A DNA stretch of 23,733 nt. Origin: Candidatus Acidiferrum typicum. Its GTDB lineage: Bacteria; Acidobacteriota; Terriglobia; Acidiferrales; UBA7541. Every line of letters begins with the position of its first letter. Position 1 is the first letter of the stretch. Under the pieces are notes generated by a model. It was not told the DNA's origin. It worked only from the letters and a program-made list of their open reading frames with translations, and did not search any database. The position numbers and the translations under genes are program-made. Positions 1 to 8,425 of this stretch are shown one piece after another. The stretch spans positions 1-23,733 of the forward strand of contig DLMH01000033.1 in NCBI GenBank assembly GCA_002478115.1. Reading direction: 5' to 3'.

Positions 1-1
1 C

Positions 2-235
2 GGGCGGCACACGCCGTTCTTCAGCGGCTACCGGCCGCAGTTTTACTTCCGCACCACGGACGTCACCGGAGACATGAAGCTCCCGGAGGGCGTGGAAATG
101 GTCATGCCGGGCGACAACGTGAGCTGTGAAGTTTCGCTGATCACACCGGTGGCGCTGGAAAAGGGCTTGCGCTTCGCCATTCGCGAAGGCGGCCACACCG
201 TCGGCGCCGGCGCCGTCGCGGAGATCATCGAGTAA
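2..235 (+). CDS. tuf: Elongation factor Tu, C-terminal fragment
   Basis: The reading frame is open from base 2 to a TAA and gives 77 residues, beginning [20 protein letters not shown] and ending VAEIIE. This is the beta-barrel domain III of EF-Tu, including the [19 protein letters not shown] segment that contacts aminoacyl-tRNA and EF-Ts. EF-Tu is the GTPase that delivers aminoacyl-tRNA to the ribosome; its GTP-binding domain lies upstream of the window. The start is missing only because the window begins inside the gene. rpsJ follows after 4 bases, so the str operon probably runs directly into the S10 operon, as in many bacteria. Confidence 0.97.
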   Translation, partial: GRHTPFFSGYRPQFYFRTTDVTGDMKLPEGVEMVMPGDNVSCEVSLITPVALEKGLRFAIREGGHTVGAGAVAEIIE

Positions 236-239
236 TCCT

Positions 240-569
240 ATGAGACAAGGAGACAAAATTCGCATCCGCCTCAAGGCTTACGATCACAGGATTCTAGACC
301 AGTCCACGCGGGAAATCGTGGAAACCGCCAAGCGCACCGGCGCCGATGTAGCCGGCCCGATTCCTCTGCCCACGACCATCAACCGCTGGACGGTTTTGCG
401 CTCGCCACACGTGGACAAGAAGTCGCGCGAACAGTTCGAAATGCGCACACACAAGCGGCTGATCGATATTCTGGAACCCACACCTGATACCGTGGACGCG
501 CTGATGAAGCTTGATCTGCCGCCGGGTGTGGACGTGGAAATCAAAGCCTTCGGCCACGCGGCGAAGTGA
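240..569 (+). CDS. rpsJ: 30S ribosomal protein S10
   Basis: This encodes 109 residues, slightly longer than the usual 102-105. It matches S10 throughout: [22 protein letters not shown] at the N-terminus, the [36 protein letters not shown] block in the middle and the [10 protein letters not shown]-terminus. S10 sits in the 30S head and, as NusE, also binds NusB in transcription antitermination. The start lies 4 bases after the tuf stop with only a weak Shine-Dalgarno, so translational coupling to tuf is likely. It is the first gene of the S10 block and is followed by a 144-base gap holding a heptad repeat element. Confidence 0.97.
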   Translation: MRQGDKIRIRLKAYDHRILDQSTREIVETAKRTGADVAGPIPLPTTINRWTVLRSPHVDKKSREQFEMRTHKRLIDILEPTPDTVDALMKLDLPPGVDVEIKAFGHAAK

Positions 570-572
570 AGC

Positions 573-660
573 AGTTTTTAGTGGGAAGTTTTAAGTAATA
601 AGTAAAGGCAAGACGAAGTGAAGTCTGAAACTTAGAACTTATTACTGAAAACTTAAAACC
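573..660. repeat. Heptad-phased inverted repeat element 1 (rpsJ-rplC)
   Basis: On the left, AGT starts at 573, 580, 587, 594 and 601, exactly 7 bases apart. On the right, ACT starts at 630, 637, 644 and 651, again 7 apart. The two halves are reverse complements in style (GTTTTAAGT against ACTTAAAAC, AGTAATAAGT against ACTTATTACT), so the transcript could fold into a long AT-rich hairpin with a loop near 605-628. The GC content is far below that of the flanking genes. Confidence 0.85.
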
Positions 661-713
661 GTTTTGCGCAGCCAATACCCATCGAGGCAAGCTGCGAGAG
701 AGAGAAAAGGATC

Positions 714-1367
714 ATGGCAGTCGACGGAATCATCGGAATCAAGCTGGGCATGACGCAGATTTTCGCCCCAGACGGCAACCTCGTCGGCGTAACCGTGCTG
801 CAGGCGGGCCCGTGCGTCGTGGTGCAGCGCCGCACTAAGGAAAAGGACGGCTACGACGCGGCGCAACTCGGCCTGGTGGAATTCATCAAGCCGCAGCGCG
901 TCAACAAGGCGTTGACCGGGCACTTCAAGAAGGCCAACGTGGCGCCCGTCAAGGTTCTCCGGGAGGTGCGCATCGCCGAATCGAAGGATGAAACCAAGGT
1001 TGGCGATCGCGTGCTGGTGGAGAATTTCAAGGCCGGCGAGCTGGTGGACGTTACCGGCGTCAGCAAAGGCCGCGGCTTCGCGGGCGGCGTGAAGCGCTGG
1101 CACTATGCCGGCGGCGACGCTACCCACGGTTCGATGTTTCATCGCGCGCCCGGCAGCATCGGCGGCAGTTCGTATCCGTCGCGCGTGTGGAAGAACCAGC
1201 ACTTCCCAGGACACATGGGCAACGCCAGGGTCACCGCGAAGAACCTGAAAGTGATCAAGGTGGACACCGACGAAAACCTGCTGCTGGTGCGGGGATCGGT
1301 GCCAGGGCCCAGCGGGCTGTACATTTTCATCCGCAAGGCCCACAGGTCTGCGAAGAAGGGGAAGTGA
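714..1367 (+). CDS. rplC: 50S ribosomal protein L3
   Basis: This encodes 217 residues, the normal size for L3. Family landmarks are [12 protein letters not shown] at the N-terminus, [17 protein letters not shown] (113-129) and [18 protein letters not shown] (143-160) with HMGNARVT. L3 is an early 50S assembly protein whose long loop reaches towards the peptidyl transferase centre. E. coli L3 carries GSIGQNQ here, with a glutamine methylated by PrmB; this protein has GSIGGSS, so the target glutamine is absent. A purine run (GAGAGAGAGAAAAGGA) precedes the ATG and is nearly repeated before rplD. It lies between two heptad repeat gaps. Confidence 0.97.
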   Translation: MAVDGIIGIKLGMTQIFAPDGNLVGVTVLQAGPCVVVQRRTKEKDGYDAAQLGLVEFIKPQRVNKALTGHFKKANVAPVKVLREVRIAESKDETKVGDRVLVENFKAGELVDVTGVSKGRGFAGGVKRWHYAGGDATHGSMFHRAPGSIGGSSYPSRVWKNQHFPGHMGNARVTAKNLKVIKVDTDENLLLVRGSVPGPSGLYIFIRKAHRSAKKGK

Positions 1368-1393
1368 TCAGGGTAATGCGATTTCTGGTTTTC

Positions 1394-1424
1394 ACTTATA
1401 ACTGAAAACTGATTACTGATAACA
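1394..1424. repeat. Heptad-phased half element 2 (rplC-rplD)
   Basis: ACT starts at 1394, 1401, 1408 and 1415, followed by ACA at 1422, all 7 bases apart (ACTTATA, ACTGAAA, ACTGATT, ACTGATA). Only the right-hand ACT array is present; no AGT array faces it. This looks like a truncated version of element 1. Confidence 0.8.
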
Positions 1425-1496
1425 CGAGCGGGAAGCAATAAACGAAGTTAGTAAGAGAAACTGAGTAACAGCGGGATCGAGAGAGAGAAAAAAGCC

Positions 1497-2276
1497 ATGC
1501 CGGTCGTAGATGTGGTGAATCTGGAAGGGAAGAAAGTCGGCCAGCTCGAACTGGCGGATGCCGTCTTCGGTGCGGAGATCAATCGGCACCTGCTGCACGA
1601 GGCTTCGCGGTGGTACCTCAACGGGCTCCGCAGCGGCACGGCCAAGACCAAGGATAAGAGCGAGGTCAGCGGCGCCGGGCGCAAGCTCTGGCGGCAAAAA
1701 GGCACCGGCCGCGCCCGCGTGGGCTCGATCCGTTCGCCGCTGTGGCGCCATGGTGGCACGGTGCACGGCCCCAAGCCGCGGTCGTATGCGTACGCGCTGC
1801 CGAAGAAGATGTTGCTTGGCGCGCTGCGTTCGGCGCTCTCCGCGAAGCTGGCGGAGGAGAAGCTGACCATCGTGGACGCGTGGTCGCTGGATACGCACAA
1901 GACCAAGACGCTGCGCACCGCGCTCGAAAAGCTGAACGCCGAGAAGACCGCGCTGCTTGTAGCCCACGGCGAGAACCGCAATTTGGAACTCGCCAGCCGC
2001 AATCTGGAAGGCGTGAAGCTTTCCGCGAGCAACGCGCTGCAGCCCTACGATGTGCTGCGCCACGATCGCGTGGTGGTTTCCAAGGATGCGATTGCCCGTT
2101 TGAGCCACACGCTCGATCCGGATCGCCAGCCCGTCGAAGCGCCGCATGTGGAAACGATCGCGCCCGCGCCCGCGCCCGCGCCGAAAAAGGAAGCGGCGCC
2201 CAAGGCAGCGCCGAAAGCCGCAGCGAAGAAACCGGCGGCGGCAAAGAAGCCGGCCGCCAAGAAGGGGAAGGAGTAA
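1497..2276 (+). CDS. rplD: 50S ribosomal protein L4, with long C-terminal tail
   Basis: This encodes 259 residues against about 200-210 in E. coli and relatives. The L4 core is clear: the loop SGAGRKLWRQKGTGRARVGSIRSPLWRHGG (58-87), which lines the peptide exit tunnel, then GPKPRSY and the C-terminal globular part ending near 210. Residues about 216-259 form an Ala/Lys/Pro-rich tail (APAPAPAPKKEAAPKAAPKA and so on) not found in classical L4. In E. coli L4 represses the S10 operon through its leader; no such leader can be judged here. The ATG is preceded by GAGAGAGAGAAAAAA. rplW starts 3 bases after the stop. Confidence 0.97.
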   Translation: MPVVDVVNLEGKKVGQLELADAVFGAEINRHLLHEASRWYLNGLRSGTAKTKDKSEVSGAGRKLWRQKGTGRARVGSIRSPLWRHGGTVHGPKPRSYAYALPKKMLLGALRSALSAKLAEEKLTIVDAWSLDTHKTKTLRTALEKLNAEKTALLVAHGENRNLELASRNLEGVKLSASNALQPYDVLRHDRVVVSKDAIARLSHTLDPDRQPVEAPHVETIAPAPAPAPKKEAAPKAAPKAAAKKPAAAKKPAAKKGKE

Positions 2277-2279
2277 GCG

Positions 2280-2576
2280 ATGGCAGCCCCTCACTATCAG
2301 ATTATCCGGCGTCCCATCATCACGGAAAAGGGACTGGGCGTGAAGGAATTGCAGCACACCGTGGTGTTTGAAGTTGCCGCGGCCGCCACCAAGACCGAAA
2401 TCAAGGAAGCCGTGCAGCAGATCTTCAAGGTGAAAGTGGCCGCTGTGCGCACCGCCAATTTTCACGGCAAGATGCGCCGCCGCGGCCAGAACGAAGGCTA
2501 TCGCCGCGACTGGAAGAAGGCGTACGTCAAGCTCGCCGAAGGCGAGAAGATGATCGAATACGCCGAGAATCTGTAG
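2280..2576 (+). CDS. rplW: 50S ribosomal protein L23
   Basis: This encodes 98 residues, normal length. Recognised by [13 protein letters not shown] at the N-terminus, [30 protein letters not shown] in the middle and [10 protein letters not shown]...[13 protein letters not shown] at the end. L23 sits at the tunnel exit of the 50S subunit and is the docking site for trigger factor and the signal recognition particle. The start lies 3 bases after rplD, and the end of rplD (AAGGGGAAGGAG) supplies the Shine-Dalgarno, so the pair is probably translationally coupled. Confidence 0.97.
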   Translation: MAAPHYQIIRRPIITEKGLGVKELQHTVVFEVAAAATKTEIKEAVQQIFKVKVAAVRTANFHGKMRRRGQNEGYRRDWKKAYVKLAEGEKMIEYAENL

Positions 2577-2637
2577 ACCTGGGAGCTGTTGGGAAGTCCG
2601 CCACGGTGGCGGGAAGATTTGGAAGATAGAGGCAGAG

Positions 2638-3456
2638 ATGGGACTCAAGAGCTTTAATCCATACACGGCGTCACGCCGCTTCATAACGGTGGTCGACAAA
2701 AGCCATATCACCAAGCAGACGCCGGAAAAGCAGCTGCTCGAGCCGAAAAAGCGCTCCGGCGGCCGCAACAACCACGGCGAAATCGTGGTGTGGCACCGCG
2801 GCGGCGGTCACAAGCGGCAGTACCGCACCGTGGATTTCCGCCGCGATAAAGAAGGCGTGCCCGCCAAGGTGGTCGCCATCGAATACGATCCCAACCGCAG
2901 CGCCAACATCGCCCTGCTGCACTATGCGGACGGCGACAAGCGCTACATCCTGCATCCCGTGGGACTGGAAGTCGGCGCCACCGTTTCGACGGGCGAGGCC
3001 GCGGACATTCTTCCCGGCAATGCCCTGAAGATCCGCAACATCCCTCCCGGTACGATGGTGCACAACCTGGAGCTGTACCCCGGCCGCGGCGGCCAGGCAG
3101 TGCGCACAGCCGGGGCTTCGGCGCAGTTGCTCAGCAAGGAAGGCGATCTCGCGCTGGTGAAGATGCCTTCCGGTGAAGTTCGCAAGTTCTCCCTCGATTG
3201 CAAGGCGACGGTAGGGCAGGTGGGCAATCTCGACCACGAAAACGAAACCTATGGCAAGGCCGGGCGCACGCGTTGGCGCGGGATCAAGCCGACGGTTCGC
3301 GGCGTGGCCATGAATCCCGTGGATCACCCGCACGGCGGCGGTGAAGGCCGCGTGAAGGGCAATCACCCGCAGACGCCATGGGGGTTCCCGACGTTGGGCA
3401 AGAAGACGCGCGGCAACAAGCGCACCGATCGCATGATTGTCCAGCGGCGGAAGTAG
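2638..3456 (+). CDS. rplB: 50S ribosomal protein L2
   Basis: This encodes 272 residues, the standard L2 length. It has [20 protein letters not shown] (40-59), the OB-fold and SH3-like RNA-binding regions, and the invariant [14 protein letters not shown] (225-238) with His230, the equivalent of the histidine near the peptidyl transferase centre. L2 is required for subunit association and peptidyl transfer. A 61-base spacer separates it from rplW. Downstream the usual immediate neighbour, rpsS, is displaced by 484 bases that contain an extra small gene. Confidence 0.98.
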   Translation: MGLKSFNPYTASRRFITVVDKSHITKQTPEKQLLEPKKRSGGRNNHGEIVVWHRGGGHKRQYRTVDFRRDKEGVPAKVVAIEYDPNRSANIALLHYADGDKRYILHPVGLEVGATVSTGEAADILPGNALKIRNIPPGTMVHNLELYPGRGGQAVRTAGASAQLLSKEGDLALVKMPSGEVRKFSLDCKATVGQVGNLDHENETYGKAGRTRWRGIKPTVRGVAMNPVDHPHGGGEGRVKGNHPQTPWGFPTLGKKTRGNKRTDRMIVQRRK

Positions 3457-3480
3457 GGCAGAAGTTTTTGGTGGCAGATT

Positions 3481-3560
3481 CTCCGTTCTGGATTTTTCGG
3501 ACGGAGAGGGGCAGAACCGAAGTGGTGCAGAACAGGGCGCGATCCTGAACGAGAGCGCCC
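3481..3560 (+). other. Paired hairpins in the rplB-orf101 leader
   Basis: The 171 bases between rplB and the next start hold two candidate stems: CTCCGT (3481-3486) with ACGGAG (3501-3506), and GGGCGC (3535-3540) with GCGCCC (3555-3560). The word GCAGAA also recurs four times in this gap (near 3458, 3511, 3527 and 3602). No U-run follows either stem, so these are not simple intrinsic terminators. A leader role for the downstream small gene is possible but unproven. Confidence 0.4.
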
Positions 3561-3627
3561 AAGGTAAGGCGAGCAACGGACGCAATTCCTGGCTTGTGAT
3601 GGCAGAACGGGCCGAGGAGGCGAAAAC

Positions 3628-3933
3628 ATGCGAGCGACACGAACAACACGAACCGCAGGACGCCGGACGCGCCCTGTGAAACGAGCCGTCAAGCGGGCGG
3701 CGGTGAAATCCGTGGTCAAACCCGCGGCCAAGCTGGTCGCGCTACCCGAACCGGTGCTGTACAAGTTGTGCAAACCGGGCTGGGCGGTGATTGTGGAACG
3801 TATTCCGAACGCGCTGGGCACGCGCTTTGTTTGCCCGTTCTGTCCGAGGTCGCACCGTGTGCCCGGTCCGGTGCGTGGGTTTAAGAAGATGCGGCACGCC
3901 CCGTGGGGGCGTTTGCGCCGCGTGGAGGAATAA
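3628..3933 (+). CDS. Unrecognised 101-residue basic CxxC protein inside the S10 operon
   Basis: I do not recognise this protein. Residues 1-37 are a very basic, Ala/Arg/Thr/Lys-rich tail. Residues 38-101 look like a small folded domain, with [17 protein letters not shown] then [14 protein letters not shown] and an Arg-rich end. Cys48, Cys69, Cys72 and His76 could bind zinc, which would suit an RNA- or ribosome-binding protein (inference). Translation looks genuine: GAGGAGG stands 6 bases before the ATG, codon use in the second half matches the neighbours, and its last codons (GTGGAGGAA) provide the Shine-Dalgarno for rpsS, which starts 7 bases after the stop. The canonical bacterial order has nothing between rplB and rpsS. 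The first codons are unusually rich in CGA and ACA. Confidence 0.7.
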   Translation: MRATRTTRTAGRRTRPVKRAVKRAAVKSVVKPAAKLVALPEPVLYKLCKPGWAVIVERIPNALGTRFVCPFCPRSHRVPGPVRGFKKMRHAPWGRLRRVEE

Positions 3934-3940
3934 GCAAGCC

Positions 3941-4300
3941 ATGGCACGCTCACTGAAGAAGGGGCCGTTCGTGGATGGCCACCTGAAAGACAAGGTGGAA
4001 GCGCTGAACGCGCGCAACGAAAAGAAGGTTCTGAAGACGTGGTCGCGGCGCTCCATGATCGTGCCGGACATGATTGGCCACACGATCGCCGTGCACAACG
4101 GCAAGAAGTTCATTCCCGTGTATGTGACCGAACAGATGATCGGGCACAAGCTCGGGGAGTTTTCGCCGACGCGCAGCTTCAAGGGCCACGCCGTCAAGGC
4201 GGCGCTCGAAAGGGCCGCCGGTGTGGCTCCGGGAGCGGGAGTGCCAGGAGCGGCGGGAGGCGGCGCGGCACCAGCAGCAGCACCAGCGCCGAAGGCATAA
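3941..4300 (+). CDS. rpsS: 30S ribosomal protein S19, with C-terminal tail
   Basis: This encodes 119 residues against about 92 in most bacteria. The core is textbook S19: [19 protein letters not shown], the [42 protein letters not shown] stretch, and SPTRSFKGH. Residues about 92-119 form a Gly/Ala/Pro tail ending [10 protein letters not shown]19 binds 16S rRNA in the 30S head next to S13 and touches the A-site finger bridge. I chose the ATG at 3941, not the upstream in-frame start at 3791, because the protein then begins exactly like S19 and GGAGGAAT lies just upstream, at the end of the preceding gene. Confidence 0.97.
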   Translation: MARSLKKGPFVDGHLKDKVEALNARNEKKVLKTWSRRSMIVPDMIGHTIAVHNGKKFIPVYVTEQMIGHKLGEFSPTRSFKGHAVKAALERAAGVAPGAGVPGAAGGGAAPAAAPAPKA

Positions 4301-4303
4301 ACC

Positions 4304-4813
4304 ATGGCTGACGTACTGACACAACCCGGTTCCATCGAAGCTCACGCGATCGCGCGCCACGTGCGCATGTCGCCGCAAAAGGCGCGCCTGGTTATCGATT
4401 TGATTCGCGGGCAGAAGGCGCAAGATGCGCTGCAATCGCTGCGCTTCACGCCGAAGCGCGCCGCCAAGCATATCGAGAAGGTGCTGCGCAGCGCCATTTC
4501 CAATGCCGAGCGCAAGGCGGAAGATTCCGGCTCGCCGCTCGACGTGGACCAGCTCTACGTCAGCAAGTGTTTCGTGAACGAAGGCGCGCGCTGGAAGCGT
4601 CTGCGCCCCGCGCCCATGGGCCGCGCGTTCCGCTACCAGAAGCGCACCGCGCATATTTGGGTGGGCGTAAGCGAGCATCACGTGGCCGCCGCTGAGCGCG
4701 TGGCCGCGAACATCGCCGAAGCTGAAGCGCAGAAGGGCGTTCGGGGCACCGCGCGCCGCGTTCGCAAGGCATTGACCGGGAAGCAGTCTCCCGCGAAGAA
4801 GGGAAAGAAGTAA
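4304..4813 (+). CDS. rplV: 50S ribosomal protein L22, with extensions
   Basis: This encodes 169 residues, compared with about 110 in E. coli. The core (about 11-124) has [25 protein letters not shown], the NAERK segment, and the beta-hairpin [22 protein letters not shown] that lines the exit tunnel and is the macrolide-resistance site in other bacteria. A tail from about 125 is Ala/Glu-rich and then Arg/Lys-rich. The gene starts 3 bases after rpsS and overlaps the ATG of rpsC by one base (TAATG), which implies coupled translation. Confidence 0.97.
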   Translation: MADVLTQPGSIEAHAIARHVRMSPQKARLVIDLIRGQKAQDALQSLRFTPKRAAKHIEKVLRSAISNAERKAEDSGSPLDVDQLYVSKCFVNEGARWKRLRPAPMGRAFRYQKRTAHIWVGVSEHHVAAAERVAANIAEAEAQKGVRGTARRVRKALTGKQSPAKKGKK

Positions 4814-5487
4814 TGGGACAGAAAACGCACCCGTACGGGTTTCGCCTGGGCTACAACAAGCCCTGGAAGTCGCGCTGGTATGCCGACCGCGATTACGCGG
4901 AGCTGCTGCACGAGGATGTGAAGCTGCGCCGCGAATTGAAGGAGCGCTTGAAGAGCGCCGGCATCAGCTCCATTGATATCGAGCGCGCGGCCAACAAGCT
5001 GGTAGTGCGCATCTCCACGGCGCGCCCGGGCATCATCATCGGCCGCAAAGGCGCGGAAATCGACAAGCTGAAGCAGGAAGTCAGCAAGCGCACCAAGCGC
5101 GAAGTGCACATTGATATCGTGGAAGTGCACCGGCCGGAACTGGACGCGCAGCTCGTGGCGGAATCGATTGCGCTGCAACTGGAAAAGCGCGTGGCCTTCC
5201 GCCGCGCGATGCGCAAAGCCGTGGATTCCGCGCTGCGTTTCGGCTGCAAGGGCATCAAGGTGCGCGTGGCCGGGCGTTTGAACGGCGCGGAAATCGCGCG
5301 TAAGGAGTGGTACCTGCAAGGCCGGTTGCCGCTGCAAACGCTGCGCGCGGACATCGATTACGGCACCGCCGAAGCGAACACTACCTACGGCGTGATTGGC
5401 GTGAAGTGCTGGATTTACCAGGGAGAAAACGTTCCCCAGCGCACCAAGCGGCCGGATGACAAGCCCGCGGCCGTTGGCGTCGCCTGA
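4813..5487 (+). CDS. rpsC: 30S ribosomal protein S3
   Basis: This encodes 224 residues, usual length. It starts [24 protein letters not shown], has the KH-domain GxxG loop as GRKG at 77-80 within [17 protein letters not shown], and the C-terminal domain with [16 protein letters not shown] and IDYG.A...[12 protein letters not shown]3 lies at the mRNA entry of the 30S subunit, and its basic face contributes to mRNA helicase activity. Its ATG overlaps the rplV stop. Confidence 0.98.
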   Translation: MGQKTHPYGFRLGYNKPWKSRWYADRDYAELLHEDVKLRRELKERLKSAGISSIDIERAANKLVVRISTARPGIIIGRKGAEIDKLKQEVSKRTKREVHIDIVEVHRPELDAQLVAESIALQLEKRVAFRRAMRKAVDSALRFGCKGIKVRVAGRLNGAEIARKEWYLQGRLPLQTLRADIDYGTAEANTTYGVIGVKCWIYQGENVPQRTKRPDDKPAAVGVA

Positions 5488-5551
5488 TTCTGGCGGGAAC
5501 ACGCTCGAGCGTGGATTGTTGAACAGGGACTAGGGAAGCGAGAAGACAACG

Positions 5552-5968
5552 ATGTTGATGCCGAAGAAGGTGAAGTACAGAAAGCAGCAGCGCGGCCGCC
5601 GCAAAGGCAAGGCCTGGCGCGGCGGCAAATTGTCCTTCGGGGAGTACGGCCTGAAGGCCATGGAGAACGCCTGGATCACCGACCGCCAGATCGAAGCGTC
5701 GCGCGTGGCCATCACGCGGTTCATCAAGCGCGGCGGCAAGCTGTGGATCCGTATTTTCCCGGACAAGCCGTTCACCAAGAAGCCTGCGGAAACCCGCATG
5801 GGCAAGGGCAAAGGCGCCCCGGAAAAATGGGTGGCGGTGGTGAAGCCCGGACGAATCATGTTTGAAATGGCGGGAATTGACGAAGCGACGGCGCGCCAAG
5901 CGCTGAGGCTGGCGGGGCACAAGCTGCCCATTCCGACGAAATTCGTCTCCCGTACGGGAGGAATCTAG
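5552..5968 (+). CDS. rplP: 50S ribosomal protein L16
   Basis: This encodes 138 residues, normal length. Landmarks are [82 protein letters not shown] and the [11 protein letters not shown] segment. L16 organises the A-site tRNA region of the 50S subunit and is a late assembly protein. The ATG at 5552 is preferred to the one at 5558 because MLMPK is the conserved beginning. It is followed 2 bases later by rpmC. Confidence 0.97.
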   Translation: MLMPKKVKYRKQQRGRRKGKAWRGGKLSFGEYGLKAMENAWITDRQIEASRVAITRFIKRGGKLWIRIFPDKPFTKKPAETRMGKGKGAPEKWVAVVKPGRIMFEMAGIDEATARQALRLAGHKLPIPTKFVSRTGGI

Positions 5969-5970
5969 CG

Positions 5971-6201
5971 ATGCCGCGGCGAATCGAGAAAATCCGCGAA
6001 GAAGGCGTGACCGAATTGCAGGCGCGCGAAAAGGATCTGGCGGAGCAGATTTTCCGCCTGAGGTTCCAGTTGGGCACGGGCCAGGCGGAAGCGCTCAAGC
6101 GGCTCCGCGAAGCCAAGAAGGATCTGGCGCGGGTGAAGACCCTCCTGCGCCATCAGGAATTGACCGCCGGGGCAAAGCCGGCGAAGGCAGGTAAGGCGTA
6201 A
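5971..6201 (+). CDS. rpmC: 50S ribosomal protein L29
   Basis: This encodes 76 residues. The helical hairpin is typical: [55 protein letters not shown] short Lys/Ala tail ([12 protein letters not shown]) extends the usual ~65 residues. L29 sits beside L23 at the tunnel exit. Its stop overlaps the rpsQ start by one base (TAATG), and it starts 2 bases after rplP. Confidence 0.95.
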   Translation: MPRRIEKIREEGVTELQAREKDLAEQIFRLRFQLGTGQAEALKRLREAKKDLARVKTLLRHQELTAGAKPAKAGKA

Positions 6202-6494
6202 TGACAACGGAAACGCAAAGCGCACCGGTGGCCGAGCGCGGCAAGAAGACCGAACTCGTCGGCAAGGTAACCAGCGCGAAGATGGAAAAAACGATCGTGG
6301 TCGAGGTGCAGCGGCTGGTGCAGCACCCCAAGTACCGCCGCGTGGTGCGCATCTCGAAGAAGTTCTACGCGCACGATGAAAAGCGCGAAGCCAAGCAGGG
6401 AGACACCGTCACCATCGTGTCCGCCCGCCCGCTCTCGCGCCTCAAGCGCTGGCGTTTGAAGGAAGTGCTGACGCGCAAAGCGTCGGCAAAGTAA
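6201..6494 (+). CDS. rpsQ: 30S ribosomal protein S17
   Basis: This encodes 97 residues with a short extra N-terminus ([18 protein letters not shown]) before the OB-fold core: LVGKVTSAKMEKTIVVEVQRLVQHPKYRRVVRISKKFYAHDE...GDTVTIVSARPLSRLKRWRLKEVL. S17 is a primary 16S rRNA binding protein of the 30S body. It closes the classical S10 operon; an 18-base spacer with a good AGGAG leads into rplN. Confidence 0.96.
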   Translation: MTTETQSAPVAERGKKTELVGKVTSAKMEKTIVVEVQRLVQHPKYRRVVRISKKFYAHDEKREAKQGDTVTIVSARPLSRLKRWRLKEVLTRKASAK

Positions 6495-6512
6495 GGGGAC
6501 AGGAGCGCAAAC

Positions 6513-6881
6513 ATGATAATGATGCGAACCTGGCTGACGGTGGCCGACAATTCCGGAGCGCGGAAGCTCATGTGCATTCTCCCCCTCGGTGGCGACGCGG
6601 GATTGAAGGCCGGGCTGGGTGACATTGTCACCGCGTCGGTGAAGGAAGCGACGCCGGAAAGCCAGGTCAAGGAAGGCAAGGTAGTGAAGTGCGTCATCGT
6701 GCGCATGCGCAAGGAACACCGCCGCAAGGACGGCACGTACATCCGCTTCGACGACAACGCCGCGGTGCTCATCGACGATGCCGGCGAGCCGGTGGGGACG
6801 CGCGTATTTGGTCCCGTGGCAAGAGAGCTGCGCGAGAAGAAATTCACCAAGATCGTTTCGCTGGCTCCGGAGGTCTGGTAA
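6513..6881 (+). CDS. rplN: 50S ribosomal protein L14
   Basis: This encodes 122 residues, exactly the standard length. It has [25 protein letters not shown], the beta-barrel segment [35 protein letters not shown] and [28 protein letters not shown] at the end. L14 forms part of the inter-subunit bridge and is the docking site of the silencing factor RsfS in other bacteria. It is the first gene of the spc block; rplX follows after 3 bases. Confidence 0.98.
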   Translation: MIMMRTWLTVADNSGARKLMCILPLGGDAGLKAGLGDIVTASVKEATPESQVKEGKVVKCVIVRMRKEHRRKDGTYIRFDDNAAVLIDDAGEPVGTRVFGPVARELREKKFTKIVSLAPEVW

Positions 6882-6884
6882 GCG

Positions 6885-7238
6885 ATGGCACGCACCAAAG
6901 GAAGAATCGAGCGGTTCACCATCAGCATCCGCAAGGGCGACACCGTGCGCGTGCTGAGCGGCCGCGATGCCGGCAAAAGCGGCCGCGTCCTTTCCGTCAA
7001 TCCGCGGAAAAACACGCTGATCGTGGAGCACGCCAACATCATCAAGCGCCACACGCGGCCCAACCCGGCCAAGAACATCAAGGGCGGAATCGTGGAGAAG
7101 GAAGCCGCGGTACACGCGTCGAACGTTCAGATCGTCTGCAGCGGATGCAACAAGCCCGCGCGCATCGGCCACCAGACGCTGCCGTCCGGCGCCAAGGTGC
7201 GCGCGTGCAGTCGTTGCGGCGCCACGCTGGACAAGTAA
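6885..7238 (+). CDS. rplX: 50S ribosomal protein L24, zinc-ribbon form
   Basis: This encodes 117 residues. An N-terminal KOW motif (RKGDTVRVLSGRDAGKSGRVLSV, 16-38) is followed by the L24 core NTLIVEHANIIKRHTRPNPA..IKGGIVEKEAAVHASNV. The C-terminus carries two CxxC pairs, Cys85/Cys88 and Cys108/Cys111, a probable zinc site seen in L24 of several phyla but absent from E. coli L24. L24 starts 50S assembly by binding the 5' domain of 23S rRNA. It begins 3 bases after rplN. Confidence 0.97.
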   Translation: MARTKGRIERFTISIRKGDTVRVLSGRDAGKSGRVLSVNPRKNTLIVEHANIIKRHTRPNPAKNIKGGIVEKEAAVHASNVQIVCSGCNKPARIGHQTLPSGAKVRACSRCGATLDK

Positions 7239-7262
7239 GGATTCGGAAGGGATGAAGCAGGC

Positions 7263-7820
7263 ATGAAGACGCGATTGCATGAAAAGTACAGCAAGGAGAC
7301 GGTGCCGGCGCTGATGAAGCGTTTTGGCTGGAAGAACATCATGGCCGTGCCGAAGGTTTCCAAGATCACCGTCAACATAGGTCTCGGCGAGGCCAGCCAG
7401 AACGTCAAACTGCTGGACACGGCGGCGGTGGAGCTCGGGCAGATCACCGGGCAGAAGGCCATGATCACGCGGGCCAAGAAGTCCATCGCGAATTTCAAGA
7501 TTCGCAAGGGCATGCCCATCGGTTGCGCGGTGACGCTGCGCGGGGAAAAGATGTACGAATTCCTCGACCGGCTGTGCAACGTGGTGCTGCCCCGCGTGCG
7601 CGACTTCCGCGGATTGCCCGCGAACGCCTTCGATGGCCGCGGCAATTACACCCTGGGGCTGAAGGACCAGTTGGTGTTCCCGGAGATCGATTACACGCGC
7701 GTGGACAAGATCAAGGGCATGAACATTACGTTGACGACAACGGCCCGCAACGACGAAGAGGGCCGCGAACTGCTCAAGGGGCTGGGTTTTCCCTTGCGCG
7801 AAAAAGGAGCAGCACAATAA
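7263..7820 (+). CDS. rplE: 50S ribosomal protein L5
   Basis: This encodes 185 residues, usual length. Recognised by [41 protein letters not shown], the [45 protein letters not shown] block and [21 protein letters not shown]5 binds 5S rRNA in the central protuberance. Its stop is immediately followed by the rpsN ATG with no spacer. Confidence 0.98.
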   Translation: MKTRLHEKYSKETVPALMKRFGWKNIMAVPKVSKITVNIGLGEASQNVKLLDTAAVELGQITGQKAMITRAKKSIANFKIRKGMPIGCAVTLRGEKMYEFLDRLCNVVLPRVRDFRGLPANAFDGRGNYTLGLKDQLVFPEIDYTRVDKIKGMNITLTTTARNDEEGRELLKGLGFPLREKGAAQ

Positions 7821-8006
7821 ATGGCACGCACCGCAAAAATCGCCAAGATGCTGAAGAAGCCCAAGTTCAAGGTGCGCGTGCGCAACCGCTGCCGTTGCTG
7901 CGGCCGCGCGCGCGGCTACATCCGCAAATTCCAAATGTGCCGCATCTGTTTCCGCGGCATGGCGCTCAAGGGAGAGATCCCTGGAGTCGTGAAAGCAAGC
8001 TGGTAG
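7821..8006 (+). CDS. rpsN: 30S ribosomal protein S14, zinc (type Z) form
   Basis: This encodes 61 residues, the short C+ form of S14, not the ~101-residue zinc-free form. Zinc ligands are Cys24/Cys27 and Cys40/Cys43 in [24 protein letters not shown], and it ends [11 protein letters not shown] as in the family. S14 assembles late into the 30S head next to S3 and S10. It directly abuts rplE. With S4, L36 and L24 also in zinc-binding form, the cluster encodes zinc-loaded versions where alternatives exist. Confidence 0.97.
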   Translation: MARTAKIAKMLKKPKFKVRVRNRCRCCGRARGYIRKFQMCRICFRGMALKGEIPGVVKASW

Positions 8007-8013
8007 GAGAACT

Positions 8014-8412
8014 ATGCAGACGGATCCGATTGCCGATTTTTTGACGCGGCTGCGCAACGCCACCGCGGCGAAGCACCAGCGCGTGGACGTTCCGGTCTCC
8101 AAGTTGAAGATCGAGATCGCCCGCATCCTGAAGGAAGAGGGTTACATCTCGACCTACAAGATGGTGGACGAAAACAAGACGCACAAAATCCTCCGGGTGT
8201 TCCTGAAGTACACGCCGGACCGCCGCAGCGTGATCACCGGGATGAAGCGGATCTCCAAGCCCGGCCAGCGCTGCTATCTGGGCGCCGGCGAAATCCAGCC
8301 GGTGGTTGGCGGGCTGGGCATCAGCATCCTGACCACGCCGAAGGGTTTGATGACCGGGCGCTCCGCGCGCAAGGCCAAGTTGGGCGGCGAGATTCTGTGC
8401 GAAGTGTGGTAG
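8014..8412 (+). CDS. rpsH: 30S ribosomal protein S8
   Basis: This encodes 132 residues, standard. N-terminus DPIADFLTRLRNATAAKHQRVDVPVSKLKIEIARILKEEGYI and C-terminus ISKPGQRCYLGAGEIQPVVGGLGISILTTPKGLMTGRSARKAKLGGEILCEVW are diagnostic. S8 binds the central domain of 16S rRNA and in E. coli represses the spc operon at rplE. A 166-base gap with a large foldback follows, so expression of rplF and beyond could be uncoupled from here. Confidence 0.98.
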   Translation: MQTDPIADFLTRLRNATAAKHQRVDVPVSKLKIEIARILKEEGYISTYKMVDENKTHKILRVFLKYTPDRRSVITGMKRISKPGQRCYLGAGEIQPVVGGLGISILTTPKGLMTGRSARKAKLGGEILCEVW

Positions 8413-8425
8413 TGGATTTTGTAGT

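Noticed and set aside
1413..2771. A 452-codon open frame on the minus strand
   Set aside because: It mirrors rplD and rplW, and its composition is a shadow of their codon bias.
3437..3679. An 80-codon frame overlapping the end of rplB and the start of the small CxxC gene
   Set aside because: It begins inside rplB, lacks a ribosome binding site and overlaps the better-supported frame at 3628.
6153..8126. A 657-codon open frame on the minus strand
   Set aside because: It is antisense to rpmC through rpsH, all certain genes; long antisense frames are common in GC-rich coding DNA and the product has no recognisable domain.
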